The notes under the pieces are model-generated. The model saw nothing but the letters and a program-made list of their open reading frames with translations. It had not been told where the DNA came from and did no database searches. A stretch of 50,803 bases of DNA, taken from positions 1 through 50,803 of the forward strand of contig JAIXQE010000037.1 in assembly GCA_027485815.1 (NCBI GenBank), in the 5' to 3' direction. The position numbers were made by a program, and so were the translations under genes. This DNA is from Opitutaceae bacterium (GTDB taxonomy: Bacteria; Verrucomicrobiota; Verrucomicrobiia; Opitutales; Opitutaceae). Below are positions 7,401-15,483 of this stretch, piece by piece. Position 1 is the stretch's first letter. Every line of letters begins with the position of its first letter.

Positions 7401-8478
7401 CGCGCCGGAGCGCATCCGCCACATCCCGAAGATCCTCTACCACTGGCGCAGCGTCCCCGGCTCCACGGCGCTGCTGATCGGGGCCAAGAACTACGCGGCG
7501 CAGGCCGCGGAAAAGGTGATCAGCGAGCATTTCACCCGGATCAACGTGGAGGCCCGCCTCTCGCCGACCAAGGGCTCGTACTGGCGCGTCCATTACCCGC
7601 TGCCCGCGCCCGCCCCGCGCGTCACGCTGGTCATCCCCACCCGCAACCGCCTTGAGGTGCTGCGCCCCTGCCTGGAGAGCATCCTCGGCCGCACCACGTA
7701 CCCGGACTTCGAGGTCCTGATCGTCGACAACGGGAGCGACGACCCGGCGACGCTGGCCTATCTGGACGAGGTCGCGCGTCCCGCGGCCGGCCGGGCGCCC
7801 GTGCGCGTCCTGCCGCAACCGGGGGAGTTCAACTACTCGGCCCTGAACAATGCGGGCGTGGCCGCCACCGACGCGCCGCTCGTGGCGCTGCTGAACAACG
7901 ACCTCGAGGTCATCCACGGCGACTGGCTCGACGAGATGGTGTCGCACGCGCTCCGGCCGGAGATCGGCTGCGTCGGCGCGAAGCTTTATTATCCGGACGA
8001 CCGCATCCAGCACGCGGGCGTGATCCTGGGCGTCGGCGGGGTCGCGGCGCACGCCTGGCAGACGCACCCGCGCGGCGCGGCCGGCCAGGCGCACCGCAAC
8101 CTGCTCCAGCAGAACCTCTCGGCCGTGACCGCGGCGTGCCTCGTCGTGCGGCGCGAGGTCTACCTCCAGGCGGGCGGCTTCAACGCGGACGAGCTCAAGG
8201 TCGCCTTCAACGACGTGGACTTCTGCCTGAAGGTCCGCGCGGCCGGTTACCGCAATCTCTGGACGCCCTACGCCGAGCTCTACCACCACGAGAGCGCCAG
8301 CCGCGGCAAGGAGGACACCCTTGAGAAGCGGGACCGCTTCCGCGCCGAGGTGGAGCACATGCGGGCGACGTGGGGCGAGCTGCTGGACCGCGATCCGGCG
8401 TACAATCCGAACCTCACGCTCACCATCAACGACTTCACCCTCGCGCTGCCCCCGCGCCCCTGGCCGCCGCTGGCGTGA
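4384..8478 (+). CDS. Giant GT4/coiled-coil/GT2/GT2 glycosyltransferase
   Basis: About 1364 residues from GTG 4384; TTG 4426 is also possible, removing 14 residues. Domains in order: a GT-B/GT4-like domain (about 10-420) whose C-terminal half has SKLPEFLASGRPVV near 322-335; a long Ala/Arg/Glu-rich coiled coil (about 425-650) ending in SLSWRATAPFRALRR; a beta domain with GWSLHRD (about 690-790); a first GT2 domain beginning LISVLLPVYD (about 820) with D910-H-D-D; and a second GT2 domain beginning RVTLVIPTRN (about 1079) with LLNNDLEV around D1173. GT-A domains use the Asp motif to hold metal and NDP-sugar. Three active sites on one chain suggest processive or sequential assembly of a repeat unit on the cytoplasmic face. 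No membrane helix is evident. It is the first dedicated glycan gene after the heptose group. Confidence 0.85.
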   Translation: MVSSFDPAVPPLRALNLLFVNYGDFTTNSLNHIGGFANTLSAAGHACAVAVSGDLESLRHVADPLFIPVTHAEAVARPGLFPDGRPADLIHAWTPREGVRKCVLAYQRAVVAAGGTPARLIVHLEDNEHFLLENYTGRTLAQLRALPAGELASLVDDRLPHPFRAESFLRLADAVTHIIAPLAEFAPPGIPTHLLLPGVDFAQYRPDLADAAETAAERATLGLRPEERVLVFTGSNTFANEPEMRSLYLAVALLNQRGIPTRLVRTGLNSPRFLAGLPEDVRRHVLDLGFIAKRRLPVLLALADVLVQPGRPGPFNDYRLPSKLPEFLASGRPVVLPRANLAALLEDGRDALFLPPAGTPEEIAAACQRLFADPALAANLGRHGAAFARLHFDLAHNTSLLAGFYAETAARGPRADWSGLTEPTATDATLFAQGLAAQLNDAAATLDDPAARQLAAQTDLLAGLVRQLEQGVEAAARDRVAAALADRDAVVAREELTRNHARNLEALLAAAREHAAGLERARELTQNHADHVARERDQHRVRREQADVLLRTARLQVTAYENAILAADAELAELRPALAQTRAELAETRARAARDAAAQVEAARHAENELRARHAAELAAAAQRLHQAQDVIRTRDDKIRRMHESLSWRATAPFRALRRTLFDGPAAPAAASVLLGNVDYPQDWSRIAPTLNVRGWSLHRDRIPLQAVRARLGRTPAAVEFGLERLDVLDHFRDHPGAERSGWIVKVDVPRFGRHLLLIEVQDANGTWHTAVARQVRRTAAAAPPPPNTYAAWVAAYDTLTPEGADQIRRRLAGLSRKPLISVLLPVYDAPEQWLVRAIESVRRQLYPHWELCIADDASRQPHVRRVLERYQRRDPERIKVVFRDTNGHISAASNSALALAHGEFLALLDHDDELRPHALACVALELDAHPAADLVYSDEDKVDENGHRYDPYFKPDWNPDLFNVQNFISHLGVYRTLLVREVGGFRVGYEGSQDWDLAMRVIERSAPERIRHIPKILYHWRSVPGSTALLIGAKNYAAQAAEKVISEHFTRINVEARLSPTKGSYWRVHYPLPAPAPRVTLVIPTRNRLEVLRPCLESILGRTTYPDFEVLIVDNGSDDPATLAYLDEVARPAAGRAPVRVLPQPGEFNYSALNNAGVAATDAPLVALLNNDLEVIHGDWLDEMVSHALRPEIGCVGAKLYYPDDRIQHAGVILGVGGVAAHAWQTHPRGAAGQAHRNLLQQNLSAVTAACLVVRREVYLQAGGFNADELKVAFNDVDFCLKVRAAGYRNLWTPYAELYHHESASRGKEDTLEKRDRFRAEVEHMRATWGELLDRDPAYNPNLTLTINDFTLALPPRPWPPLA

Positions 8479-8490
8479 CGCGGTCCCGCG

Positions 8491-9501
8491 ATGCAAGCCT
8501 GCCTCGATGCCCCGGTCGCCGGCGTCCCCGTGGACCCGCTGGGCTTTGTGGTCCGGGGCTGGGTGCGGCCGGAACCGCCGTTCGTCCCCGGTGAGGCGCT
8601 CGAGGTCTGGGTGGGCGGCGCGTGCCTCGGGCGGACCTTGACCCGCTCCGTGCGGCCGGACGTCAACGCGGCCCTCGGCCTGCCCGCGGGCACCGCGTGC
8701 GGCTTCGAGTTGGCGGCCCACCATCCCGCGGCGGGTGGCGCGCCCTTCACCCTGGAACTGCGCCGGCGCCCTCCCGGTGGGGAGGCGGGGCCGCCGCTCG
8801 CGCGCGTCCCGGTGACCCCCATCGCCCGGGATTACCGGCAAAACCATTTCGGCGTGCTGTTGGACCAGCGGACCACCGCGATCCAGCGCCGGGGCAACAT
8901 CTGGGCCACCGGGCCCTCGCAGGCCGAGGGTAGCCCGGAGTTGGCCACCCTCATCCGCCAGCACCTGGGTCCGCCGCCGCGGCGCGTGCTCGACGTCGGC
9001 TGCGGCCTCGGCTCCTACGGGCGCGGCCTCCTCGCGGAGGGTTACGATTGGATGGGCGCGGAGGTGAACCCGGACGACTGCGACCAGCTCGCGCGGCTGG
9101 GCCTGCCGCACCGGCGGGTCGACGGGCGGACGCTGCCATTTGCGGACGGCGCCTTTGCCGCGGCGCTCTGCCTCGAGGTGCTGGAACACGTCGAGGAGCC
9201 GCGCGCCTTCCTGCGGGAGGTCGCCCGCGTCGCGCCGGCGCAGTTGATCGTCTCGGTGCCCAACTGTGAGCTCCTGGGCTACCTTTGGGACCACCTCGCG
9301 ACCCCGTGGCACATGCTGGAGGCGAGCCACGTGAACTTCTTCACCCGCTGGAGCCTCGGCGCCCTGCTGCGCGAGTTCTGGCCGGAGGTCGAGGTGGGCT
9401 TCCACACCCTCTACCCCCTGCGTACGCCCGAGGGCACGCCGCTGCACTACAACCTCATCGCGTGCGCCCGCCTGCCGGACGTCGCGGCGGCGGCGACCTG
9501 A
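8491..9501 (+). CDS. SAM methyltransferase with N-terminal beta domain
   Basis: 336 residues. The C-terminal two-thirds is a class I SAM-dependent methyltransferase: motif I is VLDVGCGLGSYG (166-177), an acidic residue follows in AEVNP (190-194), and LEVLEHVEEP (228-237) is typical of the UbiG/Methyltransf_11 type. Residues about 10-110 form a separate beta-rich domain with GFVVRGWVRP and VRPDVNAAL. It resembles the beta domain just before the GT2 modules of the upstream giant glycosyltransferase, pointing to a shared glycan- or partner-binding role (inference). It begins 12 bases after the glycosyltransferase stop. The likely job is methylating a sugar residue of the growing glycan, but the substrate is unknown. 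Confidence 0.8.
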   Translation: MQACLDAPVAGVPVDPLGFVVRGWVRPEPPFVPGEALEVWVGGACLGRTLTRSVRPDVNAALGLPAGTACGFELAAHHPAAGGAPFTLELRRRPPGGEAGPPLARVPVTPIARDYRQNHFGVLLDQRTTAIQRRGNIWATGPSQAEGSPELATLIRQHLGPPPRRVLDVGCGLGSYGRGLLAEGYDWMGAEVNPDDCDQLARLGLPHRRVDGRTLPFADGAFAAALCLEVLEHVEEPRAFLREVARVAPAQLIVSVPNCELLGYLWDHLATPWHMLEASHVNFFTRWSLGALLREFWPEVEVGFHTLYPLRTPEGTPLHYNLIACARLPDVAAAAT

Positions 9502-9517
9502 CGGCCATTGTTAGCTT

Positions 9518-9550
9518 GAGCCCCGACGGGGTTCGTCTCCCTTCGAGGGA
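9518..9550. other. Two short hairpins before a membrane GT gene
   Basis: In the 54-base gap before the next gene, CCCC-GAC-GGGG (9521-9531) and TCCCT-TCG-AGGGA (9538-9550) form two consecutive stem-loops. The second ends five bases before the GTG start. They may be a weak terminator for the upstream genes, a repeat remnant or a translation-controlling structure. There is no T-run. Confidence 0.3.
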
Positions 9551-9555
9551 ACTCC

Positions 9556-11442
9556 GTGCCGTCGTTCCTGTTTCGCGCCGCCTGCGGCCTCTGCCTTTTC
9601 CTGGTCATCGTCGCCGCCAAGTGGGCGACGTTTGACCGTTTCGGGTCGCCGATGCCGGACTGGGACCAGTGGGACGCCGAGGCGTCCGCGCTGCTCGTGC
9701 CGTGGCTGGAAGGGGATCCGGCGTTTTGGGGCCACCTCGTGGCGGCGCACAACGAGCACCGGATCGTCCTGACCAAGCTGCAGGCGCTCGCGCTGACGGT
9801 GGCGAACGGCCAGTGGGACGCGCGGCTGGAGGCGGTGGTCAACGCGATGCTGCACGGGTTGGTCGCGTGGGGCCTGTGGGGGCTGGCGGCGCGGCGGTGG
9901 ACGGGTTTTCCGCTGGCCGCCTTCTGGGTCGTGCTGGCGGTCGTCACCGGCCTGCCGTTGGGCTGGCAGAACGTGCTCGGCGGCTTCCATTCGCAGCAGT
10001 ACTGGCTGCTGGGCCTGTCGATCGCGACCGTGGGGCTGCTGCCGTTCGCGCGAGCGGGGAGCGCCCGGTGGTGGGTGGGCGTGGGGGCGGCGGGGTTGGC
10101 GTTGTTCTCGATGGGTTCCGGCCTGCTGGCCGCCGCGGCGGCCAGCGGGCTCGTGGCCGTGCGCTGGGCCCGGCGGGAGACCTCCGCGCGGGACGCCCTC
10201 GCCACGCTGGCCGTGGCCACCGTGGTGGTGGGAGCAGGATGGCTGCTGCGGGTGAAGGTGCCGTGGCACGAGGGGATGCAGGTGCGGACCGCGGCAGACT
10301 TCCTCTCGAGCCTGGTGCACAGCCTCCAATGGCCGTGGCGGGAGCAGGACTGGGCCGCCGTGGTGCTCTGGCTGCCCTGGACGCTCGTCGCGTGCGGCCG
10401 GCTGCGGCCGCGGGCGCGCGGGGAAGCGCCGCACCCGCGCGACGACCACGCGCTGCTCGTGACCGGAATCGGCGGCTGGGTGCTGTTGCAGGTCGCCGCC
10501 ACCGCGTATGCGCGGGGTGCCGGCGGGGGGTACCCGGCCTCCCGCTACATGGACACCCTCGCCGTGGGCGTGGTGGCCAACGCCCTCGCCCTGCTCCACC
10601 TCCTCGGCGGCGCCCGGCCGCGGCTCATCCGCGGTCTCGGGGTCCTCTGGTTAGCCGGGTTGGCCGCCGGCCTGCTCCCGCTCGTCCGGGACACCTTCCG
10701 GAGCGACCTGCAGGACGCGCGCACCTACTACCGCAAGGCGGAGGGCTACGTGCGCCGCTACCTCGCCACCGGCGACGCGGGCCACCTGATCCCGCCCGAT
10801 ATCCCCTACCCCAGCGTCGAGGGGCTGGTGGATCGCCTGACCATTCCGAGCCTCCGCGAGCTCCTGCCGGTGCCGCTGCGGACCCCGCCCGCCCTGCTCC
10901 CGCTCGCGGCGGAGCCAGGCGCGTTCCGGCTCAACGACGCCCGGGGTTGGACGACCCCCGACGCGCCCCGGCACGGGCTCTCGCCGGCCACCGCGGCGCT
11001 TGATTACGGCGTCACGTGGGGCAGCCACGGGCCGGACGGGGCGGCGGGGCGCGGCGCGTGGCGGAGTGCGGTGCTGCCCGGGCCAGCGCGGCGCTGGCTG
11101 CGGTTTGAGACGGCCGGTCAGCCCGGGGCGGCGGGGGTGGCCTTGGAGCTGCGCGCGGCGGACGACGACCGGGTGCTGGCGCGCGTGGTGCCGTCGCGGG
11201 AACCCGGCGACACCTGGCGGGCCGCGTACGTGCGGGCGCCGGCCGGGCCCTACCGGATCGTGGCGCGGGACGACTCGGCGGCGCACTGGCTGGCCTTCAG
11301 CGGCCCGGTGGAGATGGGTGGCCTCTCGCACGCGGCCTGGCAGGCGACCAAGCACGCCGGGACCCTCCTGGGAATCGCGCTGGTCCTGAGCCTCGCGCTG
11401 GGCCTCGTGGCCCTGGGGCGGCGGCGGCGCCCGGCGGGTTAA
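9556..11442 (+). CDS. Polytopic membrane protein, probable GT-C glycosyltransferase
   Basis: 628 residues from GTG 9556. A first hydrophobic helix (about 6-22) is followed by an acidic loop with PDWDQWD (34-40) and HNEHR (65-69), then roughly ten hydrophobic helices to about residue 375, a soluble region, and one last helix near 600-618. A long acidic first extracytoplasmic loop followed by many helices is the plan of GT-C enzymes, which use polyprenyl-phosphate sugars; function is inferred from this plan only. Residues about 480-595 form a beta-rich domain ending in RDDSAAHWLAFSGP. The same domain type appears at the N-termini of the proteins at 16265 and 20907. A transport role is less likely given the neighbours. 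Confidence 0.65.
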   Translation: MPSFLFRAACGLCLFLVIVAAKWATFDRFGSPMPDWDQWDAEASALLVPWLEGDPAFWGHLVAAHNEHRIVLTKLQALALTVANGQWDARLEAVVNAMLHGLVAWGLWGLAARRWTGFPLAAFWVVLAVVTGLPLGWQNVLGGFHSQQYWLLGLSIATVGLLPFARAGSARWWVGVGAAGLALFSMGSGLLAAAAASGLVAVRWARRETSARDALATLAVATVVVGAGWLLRVKVPWHEGMQVRTAADFLSSLVHSLQWPWREQDWAAVVLWLPWTLVACGRLRPRARGEAPHPRDDHALLVTGIGGWVLLQVAATAYARGAGGGYPASRYMDTLAVGVVANALALLHLLGGARPRLIRGLGVLWLAGLAAGLLPLVRDTFRSDLQDARTYYRKAEGYVRRYLATGDAGHLIPPDIPYPSVEGLVDRLTIPSLRELLPVPLRTPPALLPLAAEPGAFRLNDARGWTTPDAPRHGLSPATAALDYGVTWGSHGPDGAAGRGAWRSAVLPGPARRWLRFETAGQPGAAGVALELRAADDDRVLARVVPSREPGDTWRAAYVRAPAGPYRIVARDDSAAHWLAFSGPVEMGGLSHAAWQATKHAGTLLGIALVLSLALGLVALGRRRRPAG

Positions 11443-11452
11443 AGCCTTGTCG
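11441..11452 (+). promoter_or_regulatory. Candidate -35-like motif AAAGCCTTGTCG
   Basis: AAAGCCTTGTCG lies just after the upstream stop codon; its TTG starts 39 bases before the ATG of the YfhO gene. Very similar blocks precede other genes at comparable distances (40646-40656, 30868-30878, 34471-34478; weaker at 9513-9521). No convincing -10 box is visible 16-18 bases further on, so this is only a candidate. Confidence 0.25.
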
Positions 11453-11485
11453 CGGGCCCTGCCTCGGGAAGACCCTTCGCCGCCG

Positions 11486-14400
11486 ATGAAATTCCTGACC
11501 CTGCCGGCCCTGCTGGCGGCCGCCCTCCTGAGCGCGGCCGTGGCCCTGCCGCTGCTGCCGGCGGCACGGATGGGGCAGGATCGGTTTGCCCTGGAACTCG
11601 GCTACACCACCTCCGCGGCGGCCAGCGTCCAGGTCTACCTCGACGACGGCGGCGGCTACCGGGACGGCCTGCAGGTGCAGGCGGCGCTGCCGGCCGCGAG
11701 CGAGCCGGCCGTCCTCCTGCTTCCGGTCCCGGCCGGCACCTACCGCAGCCTCCGGCTCGATCCGCCGGAGGGCGGGCGGGAGCTGACGCTGCGGTCGGCG
11801 CGCCTGCGCACCCGCGCGGGACGGACCTTGGCGGACATCCCGATGACCGGATGGCGGGCGGGCCAGCAGCTCGCGGCGCTCGCCCCCGCGCCGGCGGGCC
11901 TGAACGTCCGCTCGCTGCCGGGCAGCGATGATCCGCAGCTCCTGCACGACTTCCCGGTGCCGGTGGCCGTGGCCCTCAGCTGGCGGGACTATGCGGCGGA
12001 ATTGCTGCCGCTCCAGCTGCCGCTCCTCGCGGGGCTCGTCCTCCTCCTCTGGCTGCTGGATCGCGGGGCCCCGCTGCGCGCGCGGGCGGCGGCGCGGCTC
12101 GCGGCCCTCGCGCCCGGCACGCGGGTGGCGTTGACGGCGGCCGTCGCGGTCGTCGCCAGCGCGTATCCGGTCGTGTTCCTCGGCAAGAGCCACGTGTCGC
12201 CGAACCTCGGGACCACCCTGCTTTACGGCGAATTCCCGACGCTGCCGGGCGACCGCTCGACGGAGACCACCGACGTGAAGCTGTCGGACGTCGGGGCCGT
12301 GATGTGGCAGCACGTGCCGTTCTCGATGATGCAGCGGCGGGCGTTGCTCGAGGGCGAGCTGCCGCTGTGGAACCGCTACAACGCGATGGGCGTGCCGCTC
12401 CTCGGTCAGGGGCAGTCGATGTTCGGCGACCCGCTGCACCTGCTCGTCGTCGCGGCGGACGGGGCGGCGTGGGCGTGGGACGTGAAGTACCTGCTGGCCA
12501 AGTGGCTGCTGGCGCTGGGCCTGGGGTGGACCGTGCTGGCGTTGACGCGGCCGGGGCCGGCGACCGCGGCGGTGCTCGTGGCGGCGGCGGCCCCGTTCCT
12601 CGGCTTCTTCCTCTACCGCCTGAATCATCCGGCCTACTTCAGCCTCTGCTACGCCCCGTGGCCGCTGTACTGCCTCGTGCGCCTCGCGCTGCTGGATCCC
12701 GCCCGCGACGGCGCGGCGGCGTGCCACCGGGCGACGCGCCGGTGGTCGCTGGCCCTGCTGGGGGCGAACCTCGCGCTGATGGGCAGCGGGACCGTGAAGG
12801 AGGCGTACATGCTGCTCGTGACCGTGAATCTCGCCGGGGCCGGGGCGGTGCTCGCGGGGAACGGGGATTGGGGCAGCCGCCTCGCCCGGCTCGGCACGCT
12901 GGCCTGGCACGGCGTCCTTTTCGCCCTGCTCACGGCACCGATCTGGGGGACGTTCCTCGGTTCCCTCGCCAACGCCTACACCGGCTACAACGAGGCCAGC
13001 GCCTACCAGCTGCAGCCCTCGCTCCTGCTGGGGTTGTTCGACGAGGCGTTCTACCGGCCGCTGCTGACCAAGGACCAGGTGTTCGGCCCCTCGCTGAACT
13101 TCCTCCTCCTGCTGGGCATCCTGTACTACCTCGCCACCCTCCGGGAACAGTTCACGCGCCCGATCGCGACCGCGCTGGGGGTGGCCTGCCTGCCGCCGCT
13201 GGCCCTCGCCTTCGGCCTCGTGCCGCCGGCGTGGGTCGTGACCGTTCCTTTCCTCCGGAACGTCGCCCACCTCGACAACACCTTCTCCTGCGCGTTGCTC
13301 GTGCTCGGCTCCGTCCTCGCGGGCCTCGGCTTCGCCAGCGCGGGCCGGCGCCTCGGCACCCGCGAGGGCCGCGCGGACCTCGCCCTTGCCGCGCTGCTGC
13401 TGTTCGCCCTCGTCTTCGCCTGGATCGCCTTCCGCCAGGCGTCCCACCGCGTCATCTTCGGACCCACCTTTTCCGTCCACCCCCCGGGCCAGGTACTCGC
13501 GATCAACCCGTTCCTCTGGAGCTACCTCGCGAGCCTGCTGGCGGCGGCGGTCGGGCTCGCGTTTACCGTGCGCCGCACCGCCGCGACCGGCTGGACGTCC
13601 GCGCGGGCCCTGGTCGCGGTCACGTGCGTCCTCGGGCTCGTCTGGCGGCACGGGTTGCACGCGGCGGCGGTCGGGTTCGACGACTTCACCGCGCAGCCGA
13701 CGCCGCGGGCGGACTTCCACGCGCGTTCCCCGGCGATCGAGCACCTGCGGGCCGCGCACGCCCGCGAGCCCGGGCGCGTCTTCGGCTTCCAGTCGCACCT
13801 CTTCCCCGGCTGGACCGGGGTGTACGGGCTCGAGGCGGTGCACGGGCCGGACGCGCTGGTGAACCCGGCGTTGCGGGACCTGATGGGGGCCAGCGGCGTG
13901 GAGCGGCAGTGGGACTGGCGTCTGTACGCGGAGGCGAAGGACGCGGGCACGGTCCGGCCGTTCCTCGACGCGATGAACGTGCGGTACTATGTGGACCGGG
14001 GTGGCGACGCGCGGGCGCTCGCCGCGCACCTGCGGCCGGAATTGGCGGCCGACCTCGAGGTTTACTCCAGCCCGACGGCGTGGCCGCGGGCCTTCTTCAT
14101 TCCGGAGGTGGTGGAGTACCAGGGGGCGCCGGAGCTGGTGGCGCGGATCCGCGCGAGCGCGGGGCGGCCCTTCGCGGCGGTGGAGCGGAGCGACGCGGCG
14201 GCGGTTGCCGCGGTGGCGAAGGTGGCGCGGGCGACCGGCGCGGCGACGGCGGAGCCCGCGAGCCGTTACCAGCTGGGGTCCAACGCCACCTCGTTCCTCG
14301 TGCGCGCGCGGCAGCCCGGCGTGGTGGTGCTCACCGAGGCGAACTGGCCGCGGGATTTCCGGGCGACCGTCAACGGCCGCGCCGTCCCCGTGATCCGCGT

Positions 14401-14572
14401 GAACCACGCCTTCCTCGGTCTCGTCCTCGATGGTCCGGGCGAGTACCGCGTGACCTTCCGCCATTGGCCGCGGGATCTCTCGCGCAACCTCAGCCTCGCC
14501 CTGATCGGCGCCCTGCTCCTGGCGGGCACCGTCTGGCTCGGCCGCCGCGGCGGCGCCGCTCCTTCCCGATGA
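11486..14572 (+). CDS. YfhO-family membrane protein (GT-C fold)
   Basis: 1028 residues from ATG 11486. A longer frame from TTG 11447 exists, but its 13 extra residues precede a normal membrane start (MKFLTLPALLAAALL), so I chose the ATG. The body has many helices. The YfhO-type motif ELPLWNRYNAMGVPLL lies near residue 291, and there is a C-terminal beta domain with NWPRDFRATVNGRAVPV (about 952-968) before a final helix; both are hallmarks of the family. Bacillus YfhO is needed to glycosylate lipoteichoic acid, so this protein probably transfers a lipid-linked sugar outside the membrane. Substrate and acceptor are unknown. The stop codon overlaps the next start as ATGA. Confidence 0.8.
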   Translation: MKFLTLPALLAAALLSAAVALPLLPAARMGQDRFALELGYTTSAAASVQVYLDDGGGYRDGLQVQAALPAASEPAVLLLPVPAGTYRSLRLDPPEGGRELTLRSARLRTRAGRTLADIPMTGWRAGQQLAALAPAPAGLNVRSLPGSDDPQLLHDFPVPVAVALSWRDYAAELLPLQLPLLAGLVLLLWLLDRGAPLRARAAARLAALAPGTRVALTAAVAVVASAYPVVFLGKSHVSPNLGTTLLYGEFPTLPGDRSTETTDVKLSDVGAVMWQHVPFSMMQRRALLEGELPLWNRYNAMGVPLLGQGQSMFGDPLHLLVVAADGAAWAWDVKYLLAKWLLALGLGWTVLALTRPGPATAAVLVAAAAPFLGFFLYRLNHPAYFSLCYAPWPLYCLVRLALLDPARDGAAACHRATRRWSLALLGANLALMGSGTVKEAYMLLVTVNLAGAGAVLAGNGDWGSRLARLGTLAWHGVLFALLTAPIWGTFLGSLANAYTGYNEASAYQLQPSLLLGLFDEAFYRPLLTKDQVFGPSLNFLLLLGILYYLATLREQFTRPIATALGVACLPPLALAFGLVPPAWVVTVPFLRNVAHLDNTFSCALLVLGSVLAGLGFASAGRRLGTREGRADLALAALLLFALVFAWIAFRQASHRVIFGPTFSVHPPGQVLAINPFLWSYLASLLAAAVGLAFTVRRTAATGWTSARALVAVTCVLGLVWRHGLHAAAVGFDDFTAQPTPRADFHARSPAIEHLRAAHAREPGRVFGFQSHLFPGWTGVYGLEAVHGPDALVNPALRDLMGASGVERQWDWRLYAEAKDAGTVRPFLDAMNVRYYVDRGGDARALAAHLRPELAADLEVYSSPTAWPRAFFIPEVVEYQGAPELVARIRASAGRPFAAVERSDAAAVAAVAKVARATGAATAEPASRYQLGSNATSFLVRARQPGVVVLTEANWPRDFRATVNGRAVPVIRVNHAFLGLVLDGPGEYRVTFRHWPRDLSRNLSLALIGALLLAGTVWLGRRGGAAPSR

Positions 14573-15483
14573 GCTCCCCCGCCTGCCGCGCCTGCGGTTC
14601 CCTGCACACGAGCCTCCGGGGCACCCGCCGCGGGCGCACCCTGCCGACCGAGTTCTCCTTCCACGATTGCGCGGACTGCGGGCTCCTGTTCGTCGAGCCC
14701 TTCGCCGGGTTCGAGCTCTACGACGATGCCTATTACCGGGGGAAGGGGCCGGATCCGTTCGTCGATTACGAGACCGAGTACCGGGACTGGCGCGCGACCG
14801 ACCGCCGGCTGGAGCTGGCCGACCTGCACCGCCTCGCCGGGGAGCACCTCCGGGGCGACCCGGGCCGGGGATCGGTGCGCTGGCTGGACTTCGGCTGCGG
14901 CGCCGGGGCGCTGCTGAAATTCCTCCGGGACCGGGGCGACGTGGCGGGGCGGCCGCTGGAGCTCGCGGGCCACGACGTCGGCTCCTACGCGAACCTGCTC
15001 CGCGACCGCGACGGTTTCCGGATCCTCGATCTTGAACAGCTCGCGGCGGAGCCTCCGGGGACTTACGACATCGTCAGCATGATCGAGGTCATCGAGCACC
15101 TGCCCGCGCCCGTGGCGCCCCTCCGCGCCATCTCCCGCCTCCTGCGGCCGGGCGGCCTGCTGCTGCTCACCACGGGCAACCTCGATTGCCCGGTGGCGCG
15201 CCGGCAGGGCCTCGATTTCGGCTACTGCGTGCCCGAGATCCACGTGAGCCTCTTCAATCCGGCGGCGCTGGGCCGGCTCTACCGCGCGGTTGGCCTCGAG
15301 CCGCGGAACCTGCGTTACCGGGATACGGTGCGCTTCAAGGCGCTTAAGAACCTCCGCTTCCGCCCCGGGCTGCGGCTCGCCGCCCGCGCCCTGCTAAGCC
15401 TGCCGCCGGTCGTGCGGGCGATCGACGGCCTCTACGGCGTCTCCGCGATGCCGTGCGCGGTCAAGCCGGCCACCACCCCCTGA
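14569..15483 (+). CDS. Zinc-ribbon class I SAM methyltransferase
   Basis: 304 residues from ATG 14569, which overlaps the upstream stop as ATGA and so is probably translationally coupled. The N-terminus carries two CxxC pairs, CRAC (residues 5-8) and CADC (about 33-36), forming a likely zinc ribbon. A Rossmann methyltransferase domain follows, with motif I WLDFGCGAGALLKFL near residue 101 and MIEVIEHLPAP around 170. This architecture is common among methyltransferases in polysaccharide loci, including sugar C- or O-methyltransferases. The C-terminal segment (about 245-304) is basic with a Leu/Ala-rich stretch. The substrate is not predictable from sequence. Confidence 0.8.
   Translation: MSSPACRACGSLHTSLRGTRRGRTLPTEFSFHDCADCGLLFVEPFAGFELYDDAYYRGKGPDPFVDYETEYRDWRATDRRLELADLHRLAGEHLRGDPGRGSVRWLDFGCGAGALLKFLRDRGDVAGRPLELAGHDVGSYANLLRDRDGFRILDLEQLAAEPPGTYDIVSMIEVIEHLPAPVAPLRAISRLLRPGGLLLLTTGNLDCPVARRQGLDFGYCVPEIHVSLFNPAALGRLYRAVGLEPRNLRYRDTVRFKALKNLRFRPGLRLAARALLSLPPVVRAIDGLYGVSAMPCAVKPATTP

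Noticed and set aside
4276-9447. A 1723-codon open frame on the minus strand
   Set aside because: It is antisense to the giant glycosyltransferase and the methyltransferase, both of which have clear domains and motifs. Its translation is Arg/Gly/Glu-rich with no recognisable domain, a usual artefact in DNA of this GC content.
11447-11485. Longer YfhO-family protein starting at TTG 11447
   Set aside because: The extension adds 13 polar residues before a normal N-terminal membrane helix, and the TTG is part of a recurring intergenic motif.
11297-14464. A 1055-codon minus-strand frame opposite the YfhO gene
   Set aside because: Low-complexity Arg/Gln/Pro-rich translation; the plus strand encodes a protein with membrane helices and YfhO motifs. 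The similar long minus-strand frames at 16142-19300 and 20790-23105 are rejected for the same reason.
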